DNA from: DAOUJI01 sp965224415
Lineage (GTDB): Bacteria; Chloroflexota; Dehalococcoidia; Lucifugimonadales; JAGWBF01
DNA length: 64,000 nucleotides
Assembly: GCA_965224415.1 (NCBI GenBank)
Contig: CBDCZB010000002.1
Coordinates: 248,001-312,000 of the forward strand
Direction: 5' to 3'
Shown here: in pieces, positions 7,790 to 16,324 of the stretch
Numbering within the stretch: position 1 is the stretch's first letter
Layout of the letters: each line of letters begins with the position of its first letter
Translations under genes and position numbers: made by a program
Notes under the pieces: generated by a model
What the model saw: only the letters and a program-made list of their open reading frames with translations
Database searches by the model: none
Told to the model about the DNA's origin: nothing

Positions 7790-10237
7790 TTGAAACTGTC
7801 ATATCTGGCGGCGGCATGGCTGGCAGGGCTTCTGCTGGGGATGGAGATGGACGTTCCTCTACCGGCGCTGGGCTTGCTGGCCTTGGCCGCTGCATCCGGC
7901 AGCGTGGCGCTGGCCATCCAGCGGCTGCCTGCGACTGTCCCGACTCTGCTGGCGGCCGCAGTCCTTCTGGGAGCCGCGCGAGGAGACCTCTCCAGTGGGA
8001 CACCCGGCTTGGAAGCTGGGCCAAGCCTCGTTGCCATCCAGGGAACGATAATCAGCGACCCGGTCCCTTCCTCCACCGGCGCCCGGTTCGACTTCGCTGT
8101 GGACGAAGTTGACCTGGGCAACGGCTGGGAACCCCAGAGAGACCGCATCCGAGCTGTGGCGGAACCGCAGGCCGAGCTTGTCGAAACCAGGAACGCTCCC
8201 TATTTCAAGTACGGAGACCGTCTGGCACTCACCGGCGCCCTAGCCGAGCCGGAGCCTTTCGGAGGCTTCGACTACCCCAGTTACCTGGCCAACCAAGGCA
8301 TCCACTGGACTATGTTCCGGCCCGAGGTGCGCTTCATCGGGGAAGGCGCCGGAAACCCACTGAAAGAGAAACTGCTGGGCGCCAGGAATGGCTTGGCCCG
8401 TAGCCTGGATGAATCGCTTCCCGAACCCCACGGCTCACTGTCGAAGACACTCTTGCTGGGAGTCAGGAGCCGCCTCAACCCGGAGGTGCAGCAGCAGTTC
8501 CGCACTTCGGGGACGTCGCATTTGTTGGCGATATCCGGGCTTCACGTAGGTGTCGTTCTAGTGATGGCCCTCTGGTTGGGGACCTGGCTGTTCGGCCGCA
8601 GAAAGAACATCCATCTCGTAATTGCGATCGTTGCCGTCTGGGCTTACGCACTGATAGCCGGGCTGCCTCCGTCGGCGGAACGGGCGGCAATCATGGGTAC
8701 GGTATATCTGACGGCGTTGGGGTTGGGGAGGTCCAGGAGCGTCATTCCCGCCTTGGCCCTGGCCGCCGTTGTAATGACTGCGGTGGACCCCGTCGCTTTG
8801 AAGCAGACCTCCTTTCAGCTGAGTTTCGCAGCCATGGCAGGCATCGCCGCGCTGCTCTCCTTTGACATCCCTGGGCTGGCCGGCGACACTCCCAGGCCGG
8901 CACTCCAGGCGGCGCTCCGACGAGGCGTTATGGCCGCCATCGCCGTCTCCCTGGCCGCGACCATTGCCACGTTGCCGTTGGTGGCTTTCAACTTCCACCA
9001 GGTCCCGACTTTGGGGATACTGGTCACTCTGATAACCCTTCCGTTCCTCCCCCTCATATTGGCTGCGTCAGGGGCAGCCGCGGTCGGCGGTCTCGTACAC
9101 GGAGGACTGGGCGAGGCCCTGGGTTGGATAGCATGGGCGCCCCTGGAGTACCTGCTTCAGGCGGTCGGTACCGCCTCGGACGTTCCCGGCTCCGCAATCT
9201 CAGTGCCGGAGTTCTCCGGGTTGCTGGTGTGGGTCTACTATGGACTCCTGGCGGCGGCGGTTGTGGGCCTGTCACACCGCCGAATCAATCTGCGCTCTCT
9301 TTTGGAACGGATGCGAAAGACTCCGGAGCCCGTTCTGCAAGGGGCAGCCACGGCGGAGACGACGGGAATAGCGCCGGCGCTTCTTGTCATGGCTTTGGCT
9401 CTGGCCGTGCTGGCCGGAGCGCTGTGGCATGGTCTGGCGTCCCGCTCTGACGACCTGCTGCGCGTCAGAATCATGAACGTGGGCCAGGGGGACGCCATCT
9501 TAGTTCAAGCTCCGTCGGGTACACGAACACTCATAGACGGAGGCGTCGGGCCGGGAACCGGTGTGGACGGGCTGGGCCGAGCGCTTCCCTTCTGGGACAG
9601 GCGGTTGGACATGGTCGTCCTCACCCACGCTGACCTCGACCACTTCGGAGGGCTGACGGAGGCGGTCAGGCGGTACGAGGTGAAACGTGTGATGGACAAC
9701 GGTCTGCCCTCCGACGACGGCCTCTACACGGCATGGCGGCAAGAGCTGTCCAAGTCAGGTCCCACTGAGCTTTTTACGGCGGTCCGGGGACAGCGAATCG
9801 ATCTGGGAGGAGGAGCGTTCATGGATGTGCTGGGACCTCCGCCGGAACCGATAATAGGCGCGGGGTCCGCAGACAACAACAATGGAGTCGTGCTGAGGCT
9901 GGTCTACGGCAAGGTAAGCTTTCTGCTGACCGCTGACATAGAGGCGGACGCCGAAAAGGAGTTGACGGCTTCCGGGGTGGACCTGAGAAGCGCCGTGCTC
10001 AAGGTGGGCCACCACGGGAGCCGCACGTCCACGACGCCTGGTTTTCTCAGGGCGGTGAATCCAAAGGCGGCGGTGGTGTCAGCTGGGGCCGACAATCGTT
10101 ACGGCCACCCCCACGCCGACGTGATGGAAAGGCTCGACTCAACGCCGGGCCGCGACCATACGTACCTGACCTCCGAACACGGCGACGTAGAGTTCACGAC
10201 CGACGGCCAGAGGCTATGGGTGAAAACCCAACGATGA
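7790..10237 (+). CDS. comEC: ComEC/Rec2-family DNA uptake channel
   Basis: 815 aa. The N-terminal part has membrane segments and a DUF4131-like soluble domain. The competence core contains the signature SHLLAISGLHVG near residue 242 and many helices. The C-terminal third is a metallo-beta-lactamase-like domain with THADLDHFGG near 612, KVGHHGSRTST near 738 and RYGHPHADV near 769. ComEC forms the inner-membrane channel for transforming DNA, and the C-terminal domain is thought to be a nuclease in many species. The start is TTG at 7790 in an AT-rich leader without a strong ribosome site; ATG at 7841 is an alternative that would cut 17 residues. No other competence gene is in the window. The 217 bases upstream hold no recognisable gene. 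Confidence 0.92.
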   Translation: MKLSYLAAAWLAGLLLGMEMDVPLPALGLLALAAASGSVALAIQRLPATVPTLLAAAVLLGAARGDLSSGTPGLEAGPSLVAIQGTIISDPVPSSTGARFDFAVDEVDLGNGWEPQRDRIRAVAEPQAELVETRNAPYFKYGDRLALTGALAEPEPFGGFDYPSYLANQGIHWTMFRPEVRFIGEGAGNPLKEKLLGARNGLARSLDESLPEPHGSLSKTLLLGVRSRLNPEVQQQFRTSGTSHLLAISGLHVGVVLVMALWLGTWLFGRRKNIHLVIAIVAVWAYALIAGLPPSAERAAIMGTVYLTALGLGRSRSVIPALALAAVVMTAVDPVALKQTSFQLSFAAMAGIAALLSFDIPGLAGDTPRPALQAALRRGVMAAIAVSLAATIATLPLVAFNFHQVPTLGILVTLITLPFLPLILAASGAAAVGGLVHGGLGEALGWIAWAPLEYLLQAVGTASDVPGSAISVPEFSGLLVWVYYGLLAAAVVGLSHRRINLRSLLERMRKTPEPVLQGAATAETTGIAPALLVMALALAVLAGALWHGLASRSDDLLRVRIMNVGQGDAILVQAPSGTRTLIDGGVGPGTGVDGLGRALPFWDRRLDMVVLTHADLDHFGGLTEAVRRYEVKRVMDNGLPSDDGLYTAWRQELSKSGPTELFTAVRGQRIDLGGGAFMDVLGPPPEPIIGAGSADNNNGVVLRLVYGKVSFLLTADIEADAEKELTASGVDLRSAVLKVGHHGSRTSTTPGFLRAVNPKAAVVSAGADNRYGHPHADVMERLDSTPGRDHTYLTSEHGDVEFTTDGQRLWVKTQR

Positions 10238-10329
10238 TTCCCGGCGGCCCCGGACCGCCGCGAACATAGCATCTCAAGCCATACTGGCGGCCTTGGACTA
10301 GGCTCACGCCGCACTGCTGGGATTTGGGA

Positions 10330-10335
10330 TATAAT
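10330..10335 (+). promoter_or_regulatory. Possible -10 element upstream of luciferase-like gene
   Basis: A perfect TATAAT lies 33 bases before the ATG at 10369. No acceptable -35 hexamer lies 15-19 bases upstream, so this is only a weak promoter call. Confidence 0.3.
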
Positions 10336-10368
10336 AGGGTCAGTCATCAACGACGGGAAGGTGCAACC

Positions 10369-11457
10369 ATGAAGTTCGGTGTGTTTACAATAGTCCCCTG
10401 GCACGAGAGCGTATCCCAGGAAAGGGCGCTTAATGAGGCCCTGGAAATCATCGAAATGGCTGACGAACTGGGTCTGGACGAGGTTTGGCTGGGTGAGCAC
10501 CGGTTCTCCAGGCACGGGTTGCTGTCAGGCATCTTTTCATTCGCTGGAGCCGTGGCGGCACGCACCAAGAGGCTGCGAATCGGCACAGCCGTTGTGGTGC
10601 TGCCTCTGCACAATCCCATACACGTCGCCGAAGAGATGGCCATGCTGGACGTCATCAGCGGAGGGCGCATAGAGTTCGGCATGGGATCGGGCTACCAACG
10701 TCAGGAGTTCGACGGCATGGGTGTGGACATCACCACCTCTCGTGAGCGGTTCAGAGAGTCGGTGGACATCATCCAAAAAAGCTGGACCGAGGAAACCCTC
10801 ACCTTCCACGGCAAGTTCACCCACGTGGACGACATCTGGGTAATACCCAAGCCGGTACAGAAGCCCCACCCCCCTATGTACGTCGCCGTGAGCACCAGCC
10901 CGGCCACCATCGAGTGGGCCGCCAGCCGCCAGGTGCAGCCCATCCTGGGCGGGCCAACAGACATCCTGGGACAGGCCCCGGACACTCTGAAGCTGTGGCG
11001 GGACAAGATGGATGAATTCGGCCACCCCCACGAGCATCTGTCACCGCCCATGTCCAAGAACATCTACGTGGCGCCCACGAAAGAGGAGGCCGACAGGGAC
11101 CCCATCGGGCTGGACGATTTCGCATGGCGCATCCTGAAGGCCACCGGTGCCTCCGGCAACCCGGTCGGCATGCCCACGGACAAGAACGGCAACCTGCCTC
11201 CCGGCTACGAGGCCTGGGCAGGGAGACAGCGAGACCGGGAACGCAGGGACGATCCAGGGCACGCCGGGCTTCCACCCCTAAGGGGCACCCCCGACATGGT
11301 GATAGAAGCTATGCAGGCGGTCAAGGACGCCGGAATCGACCACATCTTCTCCAATTTCGGCTTCCCTGGCCTGCCCCACGACAAGACCAAGCGCTCCCTG
11401 GAGATGTTCGCCACGAAAGTGATGCCTCACTTCAAGGAGGCCCCGGCCAGGGTCTAG
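10369..11457 (+). CDS. Luciferase-like (LLM) flavin/F420-dependent oxidoreductase
   Basis: 362 aa TIM-barrel protein of the bacterial luciferase family. Typical features are MKFGVFTIVPWHES at the start, LGLDEVWLGEHRFS near residue 37, and MLDVISGGRIEFGMGSGY near residue 92. Members use FMNH2 or reduced F420 for monooxygenation or hydride transfer; the substrate cannot be read from sequence. ATG at 10369 was chosen because GGGAAGG precedes it by seven bases. The gene is monocistronic, with a terminator 90 bases after its stop. Confidence 0.88.
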   Translation: MKFGVFTIVPWHESVSQERALNEALEIIEMADELGLDEVWLGEHRFSRHGLLSGIFSFAGAVAARTKRLRIGTAVVVLPLHNPIHVAEEMAMLDVISGGRIEFGMGSGYQRQEFDGMGVDITTSRERFRESVDIIQKSWTEETLTFHGKFTHVDDIWVIPKPVQKPHPPMYVAVSTSPATIEWAASRQVQPILGGPTDILGQAPDTLKLWRDKMDEFGHPHEHLSPPMSKNIYVAPTKEEADRDPIGLDDFAWRILKATGASGNPVGMPTDKNGNLPPGYEAWAGRQRDRERRDDPGHAGLPPLRGTPDMVIEAMQAVKDAGIDHIFSNFGFPGLPHDKTKRSLEMFATKVMPHFKEAPARV

Positions 11458-11542
11458 AGTAGGCCAACCCCGGCCGGGGGTCTTCCATAATTCCCCGCCC
11501 CCTACTGGGGAAGTATGGGGCGGGTGAGAACTGAGTCGTGCA

Positions 11543-12403
11543 CTATGGCCCGCTTCCGTTGATACGGGAGCGGGCTTCTTCTTTGACGCTCACCGACTGT
11601 CCCATGGGTAGGACCACCGGCGTTCCGGTTGCAGGGTGGGGGATGATGTACACGGGCGCTCCGAACGCTTTGGAGACCACCTCCTCGTTCAGCGTCTCCG
11701 AAGGCTCTCCACAGGCCAGCACAGACCCTTCGTACAGCACGGCGATGCGGTCGCAGTATTGGGCGGCGAGAGTGAGGTCGTGCATAGCCACGATCACAGT
11801 GAGGTCCGACTGCTTCCGCACCCGGTTTATGATGTCAAGGGTTGCGGTCTGGTAGCTAATGTCCAGGTGAGCGGTTGGCTCGTCCAGCAGCAGCGCCGGA
11901 GTCTCCTGGGCCAGGGCCCTGGCCATAAAGACCCGCTGGAGCTCTCCGCCGGACAAGGTAGACAACTGCCGGTCTGCGAACTCCCAAGTGTCGGTCAGTT
12001 CCATGACCCTCCGACACTTGTCGTAATCGGACTTGCTCTCCCATTGGAGCAAGCCCAGGTGCGGGTTACGGCCCATCAAAGCCACGTCCATAGCCGTGAA
12101 TCCAGGGGGCGCGGCGGGGCTTTGCTGCACCACCGCCACCAGCTTAGCCCTGTCCTTGGGCTTGAGATCCGCAACGTCCTCTCCGCCGAGGAGCACCCTG
12201 CCCTGTTGAGGAGACAGGGTCCCGGCGGCGATTCGGAGGAAGGTGCTCTTTCCCGACCCGTTGGGGCCGACGAGGCCCACAACCTCTCCCGGGGAGACGT
12301 GGAGGTCCATGCCGGCCAGCACGGGCCTGTTTCCATAGGAGAGATGGACGCCTTCGGCTTGTATGGAGCACTTTACGAGGGGTTTCTCTGCAATGGCGTT
12401 CAC
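11543..12403 (-). CDS. btuD: Cobalamin/iron-type ABC importer ATPase (BtuD/FecE-like)
   Basis: 286 aa cytoplasmic ATPase with Walker A GPNGSGKST, signature LSGGELQRV, Walker B LLLDEPTAHLD and a downstream switch histidine in VAMHDLTLAAQ. It would power the adjacent FecCD-type permease. The start is GTG at 12403, whose bases overlap the permease TGA in a GTGA arrangement with AGGT upstream; translation is therefore probably coupled. The open frame runs further upstream into the permease gene, but that part has no family similarity. Family membership alone does not distinguish heme, siderophore and cobalamin substrates; the B12 riboswitch heading the operon argues for a corrinoid. Confidence 0.88.
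   Translation of the reverse strand: MNAIAEKPLVKCSIQAEGVHLSYGNRPVLAGMDLHVSPGEVVGLVGPNGSGKSTFLRIAAGTLSPQQGRVLLGGEDVADLKPKDRAKLVAVVQQSPAAPPGFTAMDVALMGRNPHLGLLQWESKSDYDKCRRVMELTDTWEFADRQLSTLSGGELQRVFMARALAQETPALLLDEPTAHLDISYQTATLDIINRVRKQSDLTVIVAMHDLTLAAQYCDRIAVLYEGSVLACGEPSETLNEEVVSKAFGAPVYIIPHPATGTPVVLPMGQSVSVKEEARSRINGSGP
11548..11584 (+). terminator. Intrinsic terminator after the LLM gene
   Basis: Stem 11548-11559 pairs with 11564-11575 (12 bp with one G-U pair, loop TGAT) and is followed by TTCTTCTTT. It overlaps the last codons of the convergent BtuD-like gene, so it serves the plus-strand transcript. Confidence 0.7.
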
Positions 12404-13488
12404 ATCACCAACCTTTTTGTCCGGGTCAAGAGGAACAGGAAGAACGGGGCTCCGCAGAAGGCTGTGACAATGCCTACCGGAAGCTCGGTCGGGCTTGCCA
12501 CGGTGCGCGCCGCAAGGTCTGCCAGGACCAGGAACCCAGCTCCGATAATCACGGCCATGGGAAGCAGGAACCGGTGGTCCACGCCCCAAATCAGCCTGAC
12601 GGTATGGGGGGCTATGATACCTACGAACCCGATGATGCCGCTGACGGACACCGCAGCAGCCGCAGTGATGGAAGCCAGCACGATGAGAACGAGCTTGGAG
12701 CGTTCCACGTTCACCCCAAGGTGCTTGGCTTCCTCCTCATTCAGCTGGAACATGTTCAAGACCCGCCCGTAGGCCATCATTATCAGTGTGGCCGGCACGA
12801 TATAGGGCAGCGCTGTGTACATGTCGTTCCACTGGGTCCCTATAAAGCCCCCAAGCAGCCACCCCAGCAGCGGCCGCACGTCAGGATCGCTGCTGATGAT
12901 AAGGTAGCTGGTCACAGCGCCAAGGAGAGAGGATATTGCCAACCCGGCCAGTATAAGGGTCAGCAACGGCAACTGCCCCGATCGCCTGGCAATCAGGTAC
13001 GTGGCTGTGACGGCCCCCAGGGCTCCGATTGCCGCCGCAATTGGAAGGACGGTGAAGCTGCCATAGTAGACAGGGACTCCGGTCATCAGAACTATGGTCG
13101 CCCCGAGGGCGGCGCCCGACGCTACGCCGATGAAATAGGGGTCGGCCAGGGGGTTCCTGAACAGTCCCTGATAGGTTGCGCCCGACACAGCCAACGCGGA
13201 ACCCACCAACGCGGCCAGGGCCACCCGTGGGAACCGCAGGTCCCAGATGATGGTCTTCCAGCTGTCGGGCCAGTCCCCTGAAATTTCCACGAAAGGCAGG
13301 CCGTCGGCCACGATCTGGGCCACGGTCCACGGAGGGATATAGACCGAACCCACCCCACCAGCCACGACGGCAATGACCAGGACAGCCGCCAGCCCCATGC
13401 CCAGCCGCCACCAAGGGTAGTTCAGGGCGACGGAGCGCCTGGCCACCCTGGTCCATACTTTATCGTCTCCGGTCATAGGCAAGCTCAT
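12400..13488 (-). CDS. btuC: FecCD/BtuC-family permease of corrinoid ABC importer
   Basis: 362 aa with about ten hydrophobic segments. Family motifs are RFPRVALAALVGSALAVSGATYQGLFRNPLADPYFIGV (residues ~90-125, split by a helix break) and GIIGFVGIIAPHTVRL near residue 280, which forms the coupling region with the ATPase. It would translocate a corrinoid delivered by the binding protein encoded 16 bases upstream. The start is ATG at 13488. Its stop overlaps the BtuD start. Confidence 0.9.
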   Translation of the reverse strand: MSLPMTGDDKVWTRVARRSVALNYPWWRLGMGLAAVLVIAVVAGGVGSVYIPPWTVAQIVADGLPFVEISGDWPDSWKTIIWDLRFPRVALAALVGSALAVSGATYQGLFRNPLADPYFIGVASGAALGATIVLMTGVPVYYGSFTVLPIAAAIGALGAVTATYLIARRSGQLPLLTLILAGLAISSLLGAVTSYLIISSDPDVRPLLGWLLGGFIGTQWNDMYTALPYIVPATLIMMAYGRVLNMFQLNEEEAKHLGVNVERSKLVLIVLASITAAAAVSVSGIIGFVGIIAPHTVRLIWGVDHRFLLPMAVIIGAGFLVLADLAARTVASPTELPVGIVTAFCGAPFFLFLLTRTKRLVM

Positions 13489-13504
13489 CGAGTGGTCCGC
13501 TCCC

Positions 13505-14620
13505 TTACGGAAACAAGTCGGGGTACAGGAGGCTCGCCATTTTCTCTATGGACGCGACGAGCGTCGTCCCCGCTATACTAAAGCTGCCTTCGGGGATAAT
13601 AATGCGGCCATTCTTCACGGCGCTCACGTCGTCAAAGGCGCTGTTCCCCGTTATCTGTTCCGCACTATCGTCGCCGGCGATAATCACTTCCGGGTCCTTC
13701 ACTACGATCTGCTCGGGACTGATCTGGGCCCAGCCGGACTGCTCTTTGGTGATCAGGTCGACCTTTAGCAATGCGAAAATATTGCCGTGAAGAGTGTCGC
13801 CACCGGGGGTCCAGAAATCGAAGCTATGGTCATATAGTCTGGGACCCTGTTCTATCCCTTCCAGCTTGGTGGAGAGGGCGTCGAGTCTTTCCTGTATATC
13901 CGCCGCCAGAAGTTCAGCCTCTTCCACGGCGTCGGCAAGGCGTCCCCACAGCCGAAAATGCTCCATGACATCTTCGATAGAGTTGTTCAGGGAATCGACC
14001 AGGAGCACAGAGACGCCCGTGGCCTCCAGGGCTTCCACCGAGCTAGGAAAGAAGGTGTAGATGAGGTCCGGCTCCAGCTCGATGATCGCCTCGGCGTTCA
14101 CGGTGAAAGCGCTGCCCACCCTTGGCACGTCGTCAGCCTCAGGGGGGTAGAATACGAAATCGTGAGTGCCTGCCACACGGTGGCCCTGCCCTATGGCGAA
14201 CAGGATCTCGACTGCGGCCCCGTCATAGACGACGATGCGCTCAGGAGGGGCGTCGAACACGAAGTCATTCCCGTTCGAATCGGTTATGGTCAGGGGGAAG
14301 ATGCTGGGCGTGGGGGTCGGCGCAGGCGCGGGAGTGAACGTCGGCTGCGGCGCGGGTGTGGCGGTAGGCTGTGGCGTGGACGTGGCTGCGGGTGAGACAG
14401 GCGCATTGGTAGGAGAGGGCGCGGAAGTATTCGTGGGTGGGGGCAGGGGCGTGTCCGCGGGCGCCATAGTGGTGGCAGTGGGTTGCGGCGCAGCTGTTGG
14501 CGTCGCAGTAGGGATGGACGTGGGGTCGTCTCCACAGGCCATTGCGACAGCCGAGGCCAACGCCAAAATGCACACGAAAACTGCGTTCCTGAATCTGCTA
14601 AGACTCCTGAAGGTTCCCAT
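13505..14620 (-). CDS. btuF: Corrinoid-type substrate-binding lipoprotein (BtuF/TroA fold)
   Basis: 371 aa. The signal peptide ends in a lipobox (SAVAMAC), so the mature protein should be lipid-anchored on the outer face of the membrane. A Thr/Pro/Ala-rich linker of about 75 residues follows, then a periplasmic-binding fold: GNDFVFDAPPERIVVYDGAAVEILFAIG, then RVAGTHDF and DVPRVGSAFTVNAEAIIELEPDLIYTF. This is the helical-backbone type used by BtuF and FhuD. The ATG at 14620 is preceded by AGGAGGGG. It lies between the radical-SAM-like gene (31 bases) and the permease (16 bases). Confidence 0.88.
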   Translation of the reverse strand: MGTFRSLSRFRNAVFVCILALASAVAMACGDDPTSIPTATPTAAPQPTATTMAPADTPLPPPTNTSAPSPTNAPVSPAATSTPQPTATPAPQPTFTPAPAPTPTPSIFPLTITDSNGNDFVFDAPPERIVVYDGAAVEILFAIGQGHRVAGTHDFVFYPPEADDVPRVGSAFTVNAEAIIELEPDLIYTFFPSSVEALEATGVSVLLVDSLNNSIEDVMEHFRLWGRLADAVEEAELLAADIQERLDALSTKLEGIEQGPRLYDHSFDFWTPGGDTLHGNIFALLKVDLITKEQSGWAQISPEQIVVKDPEVIIAGDDSAEQITGNSAFDDVSAVKNGRIIIPEGSFSIAGTTLVASIEKMASLLYPDLFP

Positions 14621-14651
14621 AGTTTCGAATCCCCTCCTGATGGAATACGCT

Positions 14652-15932
14652 CTACACAAGGTTCCAGCGGGGCCGCTGGTCCGCTTCTTCCTTCAGCCGG
14701 TCCACCAACCAGTCCTCGACCGACTTCTCCATGTAGAAGATGGGCTTGATAAGCTCGGCTGGGTCTGAGATAAGCCCTTCGTCCAAGGCTCGTTGAGATA
14801 GGTCCGTTCCGGGACGTATCCGAGCTCCAACCCGTAGATTGGCAATGGCGGGATTGATGCTCGCCAGAAAATCTAGTTTCGCCTGCACCGTTTCCGCCGT
14901 CTCTCCAGGGTCTCCAAAGGACTGGGAGATGGTGTAATGGACCCCACCCTCTTCACAAAGGTCACAAATGCGCTTCACCCGGTCGAACTGCTCTGCTTGA
15001 GCGCCTCCGGCGTCCACGCCAGCCATCACCACCAACCCGCACCCGGACTCTTTCATCAGGCGGGCCGCTTCCAGGTCGAAGGAGTCGGGAACAGGCGCCA
15101 GGTAGCTGTTCCATTGGATGCCCATGTCTGCATCCAGAAGGCCCTGGCATAGGGACTTTGCGTGGGCCAGGGGCACGTTGAACCCGGAATCTATGAAGAA
15201 GACCTTGCGCAGCCCGTAGTTCTCCTTGAGGTCCCGGACTTCACTTATGACGTCCTCGATGGGCCGGAGAACTCTCCAGCTTTGGCTCTGCCTGGACGCG
15301 GGCGAAGTCACGGTGAAGTTGTCCCCCAGCTTGGTAACCACCCCAATGCCGAAGCCGGCCTTCTCGTACCGTTCCATGTCCAGGCCGTCGAACCTCGGAG
15401 CCGTTGTGAAGGTGGAGTAGGCTTGGCCATTGACGGACACCGCCCCACCGGCGGAGCGGTACACCATTCCGGGCAGCCGGTGAAAGTCCTCTCCCGACTC
15501 GATAGAGTCGGCGAGCTGGGCAAAGGCTTCTCCTCCGTCCCCGTAAACGCCCACGTCGGGTTGGATGTAGTCGAAGCATTCTCTGGGATAGAGGCTGAAG
15601 GCCGGGCCGCCCAATACGATAGGCGCCTCGGACACAGACCTCACTGCGTCCACAACCTCTTTCGTGATGGGCAGGACCCACTGGGGGTCCAGGTAGCTGT
15701 TGTTGTCCAGGTTCCGGAGGGACAGGCCCACGAGGTCGGGTTGGAAGTCCGTCACCGTCGCTTCCACGTCGGCCACGTAGTCGTCGGAGAACATCAGGTC
15801 CAGCGTCTTCACCTGGTGGCGGTCAGGGTCCAGGTGGCCGGCCACGTAGGCCAGTCCGATGGGCACAGGACGGGCGTCCATGCGGCTCATAAGCTCCTTG
15901 TGGCGGTTGGTGGCAATAAGCAATATTTTCAT
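14652..15932 (-). CDS. B12-binding/radical-SAM-like protein lacking the CX3CX2C motif
   Basis: 426 aa, first gene of the B12-riboswitch operon. Residues 1-140 resemble the B12-binding Rossmann domain of class B radical SAM enzymes (PIGLAYVAGHL, PDLVGLSLRNLDN at 65-77, IVLGGPAFSLYP at 105-116, VYGDGGEAF). Residues 180-400 follow the radical SAM barrel (KVFFIDSGFNVP, GIQWNSYLAP, GCGLVVMAGVDAG, ISQSFGDPGET). At the place where the Fe-S loop belongs (about 200-211) the sequence reads TKLGDNFTVTSP, with Asp, Val and Pro where the three cysteines should be. Radical chemistry by the usual route is therefore unlikely. ATG at 15932 follows AAGAGGGATCT; codons further upstream only translate the terminator. 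A role in corrinoid sensing, chaperoning or delivery is inferred from context only. Confidence 0.8.
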   Translation of the reverse strand: MKILLIATNRHKELMSRMDARPVPIGLAYVAGHLDPDRHQVKTLDLMFSDDYVADVEATVTDFQPDLVGLSLRNLDNNSYLDPQWVLPITKEVVDAVRSVSEAPIVLGGPAFSLYPRECFDYIQPDVGVYGDGGEAFAQLADSIESGEDFHRLPGMVYRSAGGAVSVNGQAYSTFTTAPRFDGLDMERYEKAGFGIGVVTKLGDNFTVTSPASRQSQSWRVLRPIEDVISEVRDLKENYGLRKVFFIDSGFNVPLAHAKSLCQGLLDADMGIQWNSYLAPVPDSFDLEAARLMKESGCGLVVMAGVDAGGAQAEQFDRVKRICDLCEEGGVHYTISQSFGDPGETAETVQAKLDFLASINPAIANLRVGARIRPGTDLSQRALDEGLISDPAELIKPIFYMEKSVEDWLVDRLKEEADQRPRWNLV

Positions 15933-15975
15933 AGATCCCTCTTGTCGGCCCCGTTTCGCATTCTCGTAAGGCAAC

Positions 15976-16003
15976 AAAAAACCCAACCTCTTCAGGTTGG
16001 GTT
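15976..16003 (-). terminator. Intrinsic terminator between B12 riboswitch and operon
   Basis: A perfect 10-bp stem (15980-15989 with 15994-16003, four-base loop) is followed on the minus strand by a run of six U. It lies about 50 bases downstream of the riboswitch and 44 bases before the first start codon, so it is well placed as the expression platform: terminator formed when cobalamin is bound, read-through when it is not. Confidence 0.88.
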
Positions 16004-16051
16004 GATTTGGCATTCCTTGGGCAACACCCTCCCACGAAGTGTTAGACAGAT

Positions 16052-16262
16052 CCCACGCGAGAGGCAGGTCTCCTGGCTTCTGGCTGCTAGCGAACCCCTC
16101 CAGCCTTCCCAGCCCACAGGGCCAGTGGCTTCCTTTTCGGATTTGGAGGGCTCTTACCAGTTACAGTGGCGGGGCCACGCCGGAATTGCACCGGCTTCCC
16201 TTTTCAGCTCCTTTAGAGCAACCTCTTGCGACTATTCGGTTGTTAAAGCGACCAGGCTAGAC
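16052..16262 (-). promoter_or_regulatory. Cobalamin (B12) riboswitch
   Basis: Read on the minus strand, the conserved core is present in order: GGGAAGCCGGTGCAATTCC, CCCCGCCACTGTAAC (around 16160-16175), AAGCCACTG, GCTGGGAAGGC, and the B12 box AGCCAGGAGACCTGCC near 16064-16080. These are the diagnostic elements of the adenosylcobalamin-class aptamer. The leader is followed by an intrinsic terminator and then a corrinoid uptake operon, which fits repression by cobalamin. Confidence 0.95.
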
Positions 16263-16285
16263 GGTTTCCAACCCGATCAAGGCCG

Positions 16286-16315
16286 ATGATACAACGCTCG
16301 AAATATCAGTGTCAA
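16286..16315 (-). promoter_or_regulatory. Sigma-A promoter of the B12 operon
   Basis: On the minus strand, TTGACA (16310-16315) and TATCAT (16286-16291) are separated by 18 bases. Start of transcription would be near 16279, giving a leader that begins just before the riboswitch. The promoter lies directly after the stop of the VOC gene on the same strand. Confidence 0.82.
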
Positions 16316-16324
16316 TAGGTCGGC

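Noticed and set aside
11636..12772. Long open frame antisense to the BtuD- and BtuC-like genes (378 codons)
   Set aside because: It covers two well-supported genes on the other strand, and its product is low-complexity without family features.
15162..16289. Long open frame antisense to the radical-SAM-like gene and riboswitch (375 codons)
   Set aside because: It runs through the riboswitch and terminator, which are functional on the other strand; no start signal.
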